Shown here one piece after another: positions 1 through 5,292 of a stretch of 5,707 bases of DNA. The stretch is from NCBI GenBank assembly GCA_024280675.1, contig JAJRPT010000058.1:1-5707 (forward strand), read 5' to 3'. Source of the DNA: Bacteroidota bacterium (lineage in GTDB: Bacteria; Bacteroidota; Ignavibacteria; Kapaibacteriales; UBA2268). The position numbers and the translations under genes were made by a program. The notes beneath the pieces are model-generated. The model was not told where the DNA came from and made no database searches. It worked only from the letters and a program-made list of their open reading frames with translations. Within the stretch, counting starts at the first letter, position 1; every line of letters starts with the position of its first letter.

Positions 1-123
1 ACAGGACATTTCTCCAAGAGGTCCACAAAAGTTTCCACCCTAGATCAAAAGCTTTGTAAACATTTCAATATTCAAGGACTTTACCACTGAGCATGCTGAG
101 CATGAGGCAAAACATTTACACAC

Positions 124-147
124 AAAAAAAAGGCGCCCGAAGGCGCC
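124..147 (-). terminator. Rho-independent terminator of a leftward transcript, cUUCGg tetraloop
   Basis: Read on the minus strand, GGCGCC, then TTCG, then GGCGCC, is followed directly by eight T residues. This gives a perfect 6-bp all-GC stem closed by the unusually stable C(UUCG)G tetraloop and followed by a U-tract, the textbook form of an intrinsic terminator. On the plus strand the hairpin is followed by mixed sequence without T-richness, so it should act in the leftward direction only. No protein gene lies upstream of it on that strand, so the transcript it ends is unidentified. The hairpin itself is read directly from the bases; its function is inferred. Confidence 0.85.
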
Positions 148-300
148 AGTATGGTGTGTTTAACCCATAAAAGGAGGCATACACAGGAACGAGAAGGTGA
201 AAACATTATTGTAAAATAATTTGAAATAAATAAAAATAAAATAAAATTGTCTTTGTGTGATTCCATCATAGTCCCTTCTGAAGGGGGCTTGTGTCCAAGA
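148..300 (-). ncRNA. Possible short leftward RNA ending at the UUCG terminator
   Basis: This is a tentative call that rests on the strong minus-strand terminator at 124-147. The adjoining 150-220 bases contain no credible minus-strand gene for it to serve, so a small RNA, or an mRNA for a very short peptide, is the simplest reading. Near its 3' end the RNA would carry CCUCCUUUU (complement of 177-169), which is complementary to a strong Shine-Dalgarno sequence. Its 5' end is not determined; the stated right boundary is only a guess. It matches no RNA family I recognise: I checked by eye for tRNA, 6S, SRP, tmRNA and common riboswitch features. The terminator could instead belong to the tail of a decayed gene. 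Confidence 0.3.
273..285. repeat. Perfect 13-bp GC-rich palindrome, possible dispersed intergenic repeat
   Basis: CCCTTC-T-GAAGGG is an exact inverted repeat around one central base, set in otherwise AT-rich spacer and flanked by a GC-richer block up to about 320. Palindromes of the CCCTTC...GAAGGG kind often occur as the core of short dispersed intergenic repeats in FCB-group genomes, but only one copy is present in this window, so the repeat status is an inference. It has no T-tract on either side and is therefore not an intrinsic terminator. It could also be an operator for the gene starting at 372. Confidence 0.35.
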
Positions 301-371
301 TGAAGGTGCTGGTATGTCGTGTTTACTTCTTATTAGTTGCCTTTGAGATTAATAATGCTTAATTTCAAATT

Positions 372-1037
372 ATGAAAGAAGCAAAATTTATAGAATTAAA
401 TCACGAGCAACTCCGTGGCGAAGAGATTGAGAAAAAGTCTCAAGAATTCTATCAGTTCATGGACACACGCCGAACGGTCAGAGAATTTTCCTCAAAGGAA
501 CTTAGCAATGAAGTTTATCAAAATTTAATTCTAACTGCTGGAACGGCTCCCTCGGGTGCAAACCAACAGCCGTGGACTTTTTGTCTTGTCAAAGATCCCG
601 CTATCAAAAAGAAGATAAGAATTGAATCGGAGAAAATTGAGAAAAGGTCTTATGATGAGCTTTTTAGCAAGGAAAAAAAAGATGCAATATCTTTTACTGG
701 CTTGGATTGGCAGAAAGCATTTTTAGAAGACGCACCCGCACTTATTATTGTATTCAAGCACAAATATCAGCTTGATGAGTCTGGAAACCGCACAAAAGTA
801 TACTATCCAAATGAGGGGATTGGTTTGGCAGTAGGAATGCTTTTTGTCGCAATTCACAATGCGAGACTTGTCACAACCCCCTACACTCCTCACCCGATTA
901 CATTCTTGAAGAAAATTCTAAATCGCCCAGAGAATGAATCTCCGGTTATGATTTTGCCAATAGGTTTGCCAAAAGATGGTGCAAAAGTGCCTGACAAAAA
1001 ACGCAAGACACTGTATCAAATCATGGTAGAATATTAG
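372..1037 (+). CDS. Iodotyrosine deiodinase-like flavin reductase (nitroreductase fold)
   Basis: This is a 221-residue FMN-dependent enzyme of the nitroreductase superfamily, in the branch containing iodotyrosine deiodinase (IYD), which reductively removes halogen from halotyrosines. The family signatures are the FMN-phosphate motif RRTVR (33-37), TAGTAPSGANQQPW (55-68, compare TAGTAPSGAHTEPW in human IYD), a YYPNEGIGLAVGMLFVAIHNA stretch (144-164, in two parts of the fold) with Thr-rich TTPYTP (168-173), and the tail VPDKKRKTLYQIMV (206-219). The lid that binds the substrate zwitterion in IYD uses Glu, Tyr and Lys; E90, Y94 and K115 sit here at the same spacing (4 and 21 residues). There is no N-terminal membrane anchor, so the protein is cytoplasmic, as bacterial homologues are. 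The ATG at 372 has no Shine-Dalgarno but gives the usual family N-terminus. The next gene follows after 64 bp. The bacterial physiological substrate is unknown, and a generic nitroreductase role remains possible. Confidence 0.88.
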   Translation: MKEAKFIELNHEQLRGEEIEKKSQEFYQFMDTRRTVREFSSKELSNEVYQNLILTAGTAPSGANQQPWTFCLVKDPAIKKKIRIESEKIEKRSYDELFSKEKKDAISFTGLDWQKAFLEDAPALIIVFKHKYQLDESGNRTKVYYPNEGIGLAVGMLFVAIHNARLVTTPYTPHPITFLKKILNRPENESPVMILPIGLPKDGAKVPDKKRKTLYQIMVEY

Positions 1038-1101
1038 AGTTCTATGTTTTAATAATTTTCCAATTAGATTAAATGGAAATTCAAATTAATAAAACTTACA
1101 A

Positions 1102-2934
1102 ATGAGAAAAATACTATTCATATTATCCTTTTTATTGCCATTTGGCTTGTATTTGCTAACGCTCTACCCTGGGCTGACATTTACCGACAATGGCGAATTG
1201 GCTTCAGTCTGTGCAAGCCTTGGCATTGCTCACCCGACGGGATACCCACTTTTTACAATACTGGGGCATCTTTGGACATATTTACCAATCTCAGATTCTA
1301 TTATATTCGAGCTAAATATATTTTCTGCTTTTTTGACTGCCCTTTCGTCTACTGTATTTTTTCTGATTCTAGTATTAGTCCTATCCAAATATAATTCGGG
1401 CAAAGCTCTGCTGGATAAAAATGTAACTATCATAGGTTTTGCGGGCAGTTTATTTTATGCCAGTGGCTCTGTCACATGGTCTCAAGGCACTTCGCTGGAG
1501 GTTTACAGTTTGCATCTTCTTTTGATAAACCTTGCTATTTATTTTTTCTTGCGAGGTGATTTTTTTAATAATAGGAAATTTATTCTGCTAGGTGCATTTG
1601 CACTTGGCTTGTCTTTTTCAAACCATCTCAGCACAATTTTAATTTTACCAGGACTTGCATTTCTTCATTTTTACAAAGAAGATGGGTGGGATTTCAAGAA
1701 ATCTAATTTCACAAATTCATTTGCTCCACTTCTGCTTTTATTGCTTGGCTTATCACTTTATTTTTATTTACCATTGCGGTCTGCCGGCGAGCCTTTGTTC
1801 AACTGGGGCGAAGTTTCCAGGGGTTGGGACAAATTCTTATCTCACGTGAGCGGCTCACAGTATCAGGTCTGGATGTTTTCGGACAGGGCTGTATTCTTTG
1901 AGAATTTGGGGAAGTTCTGGAATATTTTAGATATTGAAATAGGTTTTATATTTGGGCATATTCTAGCTTTGCTGGGTATTTATTCTTCCTTTAAAATTAA
2001 TAAAAGGATTAGTATTTTCTTTTTGTTACTGATTTTCACTTGTATTATTTACTCCTCTGGCTACACCATCCACGACATTGACGCATATTACTTGACGGCA
2101 TTTGTGGTAATTAAGATATTTATTTTTCTTGGAATAACTCTGGCAGCCGGCAAGTACCTTAGCAGATATGCTTGGCTCACTTTGACAATTCCTTTGGCGC
2201 TTGTGCTGACTAATTTCAGCTCGAACGACCATTCAAACGACAGGATTGTCCCGTCTTACACTAATATTGTAATTGAGAACGTTGAGGAAAATTCAATTAT
2301 AATTTCCTCCCAATGGGATTATTGGGTGAGTGGTTTTTGGTATAGCCAACAGATTGAAAACAGGCGAAAAGATATTATTTTGATAGAAAAAGAACTTTTG
2401 CGACGAACTTGGTATCCCTTGCAACTTTTGAAATGGCATCCCGAACTGAGCAGATGCAGCAATGAAATTGACATTTTCTCCGAACAACTCGAGCTTTTTG
2501 AATCAAACCAAAATTATAGCCCAAGGGCTATCCAATCAAGTTTTGAGAATATGCTAAATAGTTTTATTGACAAGTTTTATGGTGAGAAAAACATCTATCT
2601 CACCTTGGATGTAATGCAAGGCATGCCCAATCTTGGGAAATCTTATCAGAAAATCCCACGTGGCTTTGCCTTTTTACTCAGAAAAGATAGCAAGGAAATT
2701 TACACTGTCGAGCCCACAAATCTAAATATTGATAGATTAATTAGCCAAAAGAGAAAACATCCAAACCATCTTGAATTGGGAATAATGCAACTGGCTTCGG
2801 TGAATATGGTCAATTTGGGTAGATATGCAAGTGCTACTGGCCAAAAAGATTCTGCCAGCAAATGCTTTGAGATTGCCGCCCAACTAGACAGTTCCAATAA
2901 ACTTGCCATCCAATCTCTTAATCAGGCAAAATAA
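1102..2934 (+). CDS. DUF2723/TMEM260-like membrane glycosyltransferase (GT-C type)
   Basis: This 610-residue polytopic membrane protein is of the DUF2723 family (PF11028), to which eukaryotic TMEM260, a protein O-mannosyltransferase, belongs. The N-terminal hallmark is complete: a first membrane segment (about 5-22), then LTFTDNGELA (25-34), with the acidic D29/E32 pair expected in the catalytic loop, and GIAHPTGYPLF (41-51). Further family features are W126...LEVY (132-135), YLPLRS...NWGE (222-237) and HDIDAYYL (324-331). I count about ten hydrophobic segments up to residue 371. A soluble C-terminal part follows, ending in a TPR-like helix pair (about 558-604, with DSASKCFEIAAQLDSSNKLA). It probably transfers a sugar from a polyprenyl-phosphate donor at the outer face of the inner membrane; donor and acceptor cannot be read. 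It is shorter than many Bacteroidota members, which often approach 1000 residues. No Shine-Dalgarno precedes the ATG; co-transcription with the upstream gene is possible. Confidence 0.85.
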   Translation: MRKILFILSFLLPFGLYLLTLYPGLTFTDNGELASVCASLGIAHPTGYPLFTILGHLWTYLPISDSIIFELNIFSAFLTALSSTVFFLILVLVLSKYNSGKALLDKNVTIIGFAGSLFYASGSVTWSQGTSLEVYSLHLLLINLAIYFFLRGDFFNNRKFILLGAFALGLSFSNHLSTILILPGLAFLHFYKEDGWDFKKSNFTNSFAPLLLLLLGLSLYFYLPLRSAGEPLFNWGEVSRGWDKFLSHVSGSQYQVWMFSDRAVFFENLGKFWNILDIEIGFIFGHILALLGIYSSFKINKRISIFFLLLIFTCIIYSSGYTIHDIDAYYLTAFVVIKIFIFLGITLAAGKYLSRYAWLTLTIPLALVLTNFSSNDHSNDRIVPSYTNIVIENVEENSIIISSQWDYWVSGFWYSQQIENRRKDIILIEKELLRRTWYPLQLLKWHPELSRCSNEIDIFSEQLELFESNQNYSPRAIQSSFENMLNSFIDKFYGEKNIYLTLDVMQGMPNLGKSYQKIPRGFAFLLRKDSKEIYTVEPTNLNIDRLISQKRKHPNHLELGIMQLASVNMVNLGRYASATGQKDSASKCFEIAAQLDSSNKLAIQSLNQAK

Positions 2935-2954
2935 ATTCTCTTAATCAGACAAAA
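2914..2954 (+). repeat. Imperfect 23-bp tandem duplication across the DUF2723 stop codon
   Basis: The 18 bases at 2914-2931 (TCTCTTAATCAGGCAAAA) recur at 2937-2954 with one change (GGC to GAC), so the repeat period is 23 bp. The first copy encodes the last codons of the glycosyltransferase (SLNQAK), and the stop at 2932-2934 lies in the short spacer between copies. The period is not a multiple of three, so the second copy is not in frame. It looks like a simple local duplication at the gene end, with no sign of a mobile element. Confidence 0.7.
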
Positions 2955-3056
2955 CATAGTTTGCATTTTCATTATTGACAAAGTTGTTAGTTTTTCGGGA
3001 AATAATTTGCAACAATTAATTTTACTCAACGTTAAATGAAGTTACAACAGTTTGAC

Positions 3057-3090
3057 TTCCAATAAAATTGCTCTGTAGTTATTGTTGGAA
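3057..3090. promoter_or_regulatory. Inverted repeat upstream of the YceI gene, possible operator
   Basis: TTCCAA (3057-3062) and TTGGAA (3085-3090) are inverted, and the overlapping CAATAA (3060-3065) and TTATTG (3079-3084) form a second matching pair. The element lies 47-80 bp before the YceI start, in an AT-rich spacer. A TTTG at 3051-3054, with TAGTTATT 21 bp later (3076-3083), loosely resembles the Bacteroidota -33/-7 pattern and overlaps it. A TTGACA at 2975-2980 lacks a good -10 partner. Both promoter readings are weak and the operator reading is an inference. Confidence 0.2.
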
Positions 3091-3119
3091 AAATTAGATT
3101 AATATTTTTTTTATAAATT

Positions 3120-3140
3120 ATGAAGGGTTTCTCAAAATGA
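3120..3140 (+). other. Six-codon upstream ORF overlapping the YceI start
   Basis: ATG AAG GGT TTC TCA AAA TGA encodes MKGFSK, and its stop TGA shares bases with the YceI start codon in an ATGA overlap at 3137-3140. Such an arrangement could couple translation of the YceI gene to that of the mini-ORF. The AAGGG inside it (3123-3127) also sits 9 bases before the YceI ATG, where a Shine-Dalgarno would lie, so the sequence may simply be that binding site with a chance ATG in front. The latter seems more likely. Confidence 0.25.
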
Positions 3141-3730
3141 AACACATAAATACATTTTTTACTCTAACGCTCTTTTTTGCGATCGCAAGTTTTTCAAATC
3201 TAGTGGCTGAAAACTTCAATGTTGTAAAAGCAGAAACCAAGATGAAATGGACTGGCACAAAAGCGGTTGGCGAGCATTGGGGTAGTTTGAGTCTGAAGTC
3301 GGGGAAGTTGGCAATCGAGGGTAATTCAATCAAATCGGGTGAATTTATAATTGACATGAGTTCACTAAGTGTCGATGATATGGAACCAGGCGAATGGCGT
3401 GACAAACTGGTTAAGCATCTCAGCGACGATGACTTCTTCTCCATTAAAAAACATCCAACCGCCAAATTTGTAATTACCAAAGTCACAGAATCTTACGGCA
3501 ACATTGCCGTCACTGGCGATCTCACAATCAAGGGAAAGACACATCCTGTGACATTTGCAACTACTTTGAAGGTAGTTGGAAACACGGCGACTATGGATGC
3601 TAAAATCACTGTTAATCGCATAAAATATGGGATAAAGTACAGTTCGGGTAGCTTCTTTGAGAACCTTGGCGACAAACTTATCCACGATAATTTTACGATT
3701 GATCTAAAACTTGTGGCTAAAAAAGGCTAA
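3137..3730 (+). CDS. Secreted YceI-like lipocalin-fold protein
   Basis: This 197-residue protein matches the YceI family (PF04264, COG2353), whose members form a lipocalin-like barrel that holds polyisoprenoid or amide lipids; their in vivo role is unsettled. Residues 1-24 form a signal peptide with a hydrophobic core (FFTLTLFFAIA), probably cut after LVA, so the mature protein should be periplasmic. Family marks in order are MKWTGTKAVGEHWGSL (36-51), IDMSSL (72-77), KHLSDDDFF (93-101), HPTAKF (106-111), GDLTIKGKTHPVTF (127-140) and the ending VNRIKYGIKYSSGSFF (159-174) with NLGDKLIHDNFTIDLKL (176-192), a block typical of Bacteroidota homologues. Length is normal. The ATG at 3137 has AAGGG 9 bases upstream and places the signal peptide at the very start. 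Spacers of 202 bp before and 133 bp after suggest its own transcript. Confidence 0.92.
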   Translation: MKHINTFFTLTLFFAIASFSNLVAENFNVVKAETKMKWTGTKAVGEHWGSLSLKSGKLAIEGNSIKSGEFIIDMSSLSVDDMEPGEWRDKLVKHLSDDDFFSIKKHPTAKFVITKVTESYGNIAVTGDLTIKGKTHPVTFATTLKVVGNTATMDAKITVNRIKYGIKYSSGSFFENLGDKLIHDNFTIDLKLVAKKG

Positions 3731-3819
3731 TTCCATTACCGGAAGGACTGAAGGCTCAAAAATGGTATCCAAGAATAAAAAAGAGCAAAGCAAAATTATT
3801 TTTAGTAATTTAATGATTT

Positions 3820-3838
3820 AAAAGTAAAACACTTTTTT
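3820..3838 (+). terminator. Weak AT-rich hairpin with T-tract after the YceI gene
   Basis: AAAAGT (3820-3825), loop AAAAC, ACTTTT (3831-3836) and two further T residues form a short hairpin ending in a T-run. The stem has only one G-C pair, so it would be a poor intrinsic terminator. It lies 90 bp past the YceI stop and only 26 bp before the next start. It may instead be promoter-region sequence of the dehydrogenase gene, which has CATATTTG at 3844-3851, one mismatch from the Bacteroidota TAnnTTTG element. Confidence 0.2.
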
Positions 3839-3863
3839 ATAAACATATTTGCTGGGTTAAATT

Positions 3864-5261
3864 ATGAAAACTATTCTACTGCTTACATTGCTATTCATTT
3901 TGGGAAATCATCAACTAGCGCAAAGTCAAGAAATTGAAACTAAGGTGGTTGCCACTGGGCTTGACACTCCGTGGGAAATTCTCTGGGGGCCAGATAATTT
4001 TATTTGGACAACAGAACGCAAGGGAATAGTTTCTAGGATTGATCCCGAAACGGGAGAGAAGTTTGAGATTCTTGACATCACAGATATTGTTCATGAGCAA
4101 TCCGAGTCTGGGCTGATGGGAATGGTCTTGCACCCAAACTTTACGACTACTCCACATGTTTTCATTGTCTATACTATCAAGGAACAGGGGATTGAAGCTA
4201 GGATTGAAAGGTACACCTATGACGGCGAAAATCTAATCGACCCAGTAATTATTTTTGAAAATGTTCCTGGGGCTCCAACACACGACGGAGCGAGGTTGCT
4301 CATCGATGATGCGGACATGACTTTGTATTTCACCATGGGCGACGCAAGATTGGGAAGTGGGCCCGGCAATGGCGACCTAGCTCAAGACCTCAGTAGCCCC
4401 AATGGCAAAACTTTACGCATGAATCTCGACGGCTCAGCTCCAGAGGACAATCCATTTTATGATGTATCTGGTGCAAATCCACATGTCTGGACTTATGGTC
4501 ATCGCAACCAGCAAGGAATAGTAAAAGCTAATGGAATGCTCTACACGGCTGAGCATGGAGCAAGCATTGCCGATGAACTCAATATACTAGAAAAAGGAAG
4601 AAACTATGGCTGGCCTTACGTTGAGGGGCTTTGCGATAAAGAATCCGAGATTGATTTCTGCGATGAAAATGGTATAGTCGAACCGATTGGTGAGTATTAC
4701 CCAGACTACACGCTCGCACTTGCTGGGATTGATTATTATCATGATATTTATCCAATGGAAAATGCAAGTATTAAAGAATGGTGGAATTCAATACTAATGG
4801 TTGGGCTTGCAAGAGCAAGGTTTGTTCAAGCAAAACTATCCGAAGATGGGCTGACAATAGTTGAAGAGAATAATTATTTCGAGAATGAATTTGGCAGGCT
4901 TCGTGATATTTGTGTCTCACCAGATGGAAAAGTTTACATTGCAACATCAAATTTTGATGGACGGGGAAAAGAACCTTTTATATCCGATCCAGACAAAGAT
5001 AAAATTATAGAAATACACAACCCTTATACCTCCCTCAGTCAAGAGAAAAATATAAACCCAGTCACACTCAGCCATGACAATCTTTCATTAATAATTGACC
5101 CAAGTCATTTTGGAAAAGAATTAGCCATTTATAATCTTGTTGGCGTGATTATAAGCTCAGAAAAAATAAGTTCAAGTAATTTCAATATTGGCAACTTAGA
5201 TAGCGGTGTTTATTTTGCGAAGCTGGACAATCACGAGCTTAAATTCATTATTAGGAAATAA
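3864..5261 (+). CDS. Secreted PQQ-dependent aldose dehydrogenase-like protein with T9SS sorting tail
   Basis: This 465-residue exported enzyme of the soluble glucose/aldose sugar dehydrogenase family (PF07995) would be a six-bladed propeller that oxidises sugars at C1 with PQQ. Residues 1-21 are a signal peptide, probably cut after AQS. Propeller landmarks are GLDTPWEILWGPD (32-44), SGLMGMVLHPNF (82-93), PTHDGARL (138-145) with the expected catalytic His at 140, FTMGDARLGS (156-165), NGKTLRMNLDGS (180-191), YGHRNQQG (211-218), AEHGAS (229-234), NYGWPYVEG (247-255) and GRLRDICVSPDG (344-355), where R345/R347 match the PQQ-binding Arg pair. Residues about 398-465 form a separate beta-rich domain ending LDSGVYFAKL...KFIIRK, like the T9SS type A sorting domain, which directs export across the outer membrane and is then removed. 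By eye, the usual PQQ-contact Lys and the Asp before the catalytic His are replaced (A316/R317 and T139). No Shine-Dalgarno precedes the ATG. It converges on pheS with a 31-bp gap. Confidence 0.88.
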   Translation: MKTILLLTLLFILGNHQLAQSQEIETKVVATGLDTPWEILWGPDNFIWTTERKGIVSRIDPETGEKFEILDITDIVHEQSESGLMGMVLHPNFTTTPHVFIVYTIKEQGIEARIERYTYDGENLIDPVIIFENVPGAPTHDGARLLIDDADMTLYFTMGDARLGSGPGNGDLAQDLSSPNGKTLRMNLDGSAPEDNPFYDVSGANPHVWTYGHRNQQGIVKANGMLYTAEHGASIADELNILEKGRNYGWPYVEGLCDKESEIDFCDENGIVEPIGEYYPDYTLALAGIDYYHDIYPMENASIKEWWNSILMVGLARARFVQAKLSEDGLTIVEENNYFENEFGRLRDICVSPDGKVYIATSNFDGRGKEPFISDPDKDKIIEIHNPYTSLSQEKNINPVTLSHDNLSLIIDPSHFGKELAIYNLVGVIISSEKISSSNFNIGNLDSGVYFAKLDNHELKFIIRK

Positions 5262-5278
5262 AAGTGTTAGTAGCCGGG

Positions 5279-5289
5279 GGCAAGTTGCC
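5279..5289. repeat. Small palindrome between convergent genes
   Basis: GGCAA-G-TTGCC is an exact 11-base palindrome in the 31-bp gap between the dehydrogenase and pheS stops. It could form at most a 4-bp hairpin with a 3-base loop, and neither strand continues into a clear T-tract, so it is a poor candidate for the bidirectional terminator expected between convergent genes. No better candidate is visible in the gap. Confidence 0.25.
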
Positions 5290-5292
5290 AAA

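Larger units (their letters stand above)
1..371. other. Left-edge region without a convincing protein gene
   Basis: No reading frame here has a recognisable product. On the plus strand, frames open at the left edge stop at 41-43, 57-59 and 88-90, so at most a short C-terminus of an upstream gene could lie here, and none of the three tails is recognisable. A 62-codon minus-strand frame (81-269) runs straight through the terminator hairpin and is low-complexity, so it is not believed. What can be seen is a near-perfect 9-bp tandem repeat around TGAGCATG (88-95 and 97-104), a leftward terminator (124-147), an A/T-only-like tract (about 211-248), a palindrome (273-285), and a weak promoter-like pair before the next gene (TATG at 313-316 and TGCCTTTG at 338-345, 21 bp apart). 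That pair resembles the Bacteroidota TTTG / TAnnTTTG arrangement imperfectly. The region may encode a short leftward RNA. Confidence 0.6.

Noticed and set aside
81..97. tRNA D-arm-like GCTCAGTGGTAAAG on the minus strand
   Set aside because: No acceptor stem, anticodon arm or T-loop (GGTTCGAATCC-like) follows at the right distance, so it is not a tRNA gene or clear fragment.
151..219. 22-codon plus-strand ORF starting just after the terminator hairpin, containing AAAAGGAGG
   Set aside because: The Shine-Dalgarno-like AAAAGGAGG lies inside the ORF rather than before it, no start codon follows at a useful distance, and the peptide has no recognisable feature.
81..269. Minus-strand 62-codon ORF at the left edge
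   Set aside because: It runs straight through the terminator hairpin and T-tract, has low-complexity hydrophobic composition, and matches no family I recognise.
300..362. 20-codon ORF (MKVLVCRVYF...) just upstream of the flavoenzyme gene, possible leader peptide
   Set aside because: It has no Shine-Dalgarno, no run of regulatory codons and no attenuator hairpin after it. Chance is sufficient.
1057..1079. Inverted repeat TTTCCA/TGGAAA between the first two genes as a terminator
   Set aside because: The stem is 6 bp with an 11-base loop and no T-tract, so it does not argue against co-transcription.
1062..3102. Exact 11-mer AATTAGATTAA upstream of two genes (1062-1072 and 3092-3102)
   Set aside because: In sequence this AT-rich, several chance 11-mer matches are expected, and the distances to the starts differ (29 and 34 bases).
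3118..3685. Long minus-strand ORFs (122 and 106 codons) opposite the YceI gene
   Set aside because: They are antisense shadows of a well-supported conserved gene, and their translations show no family features.
5279..5289. GGCAAGTTGCC as a bidirectional terminator between convergent genes
   Set aside because: The possible stem is only 4 bp and no T-tract follows on either strand. It was kept only as a low-confidence palindrome.
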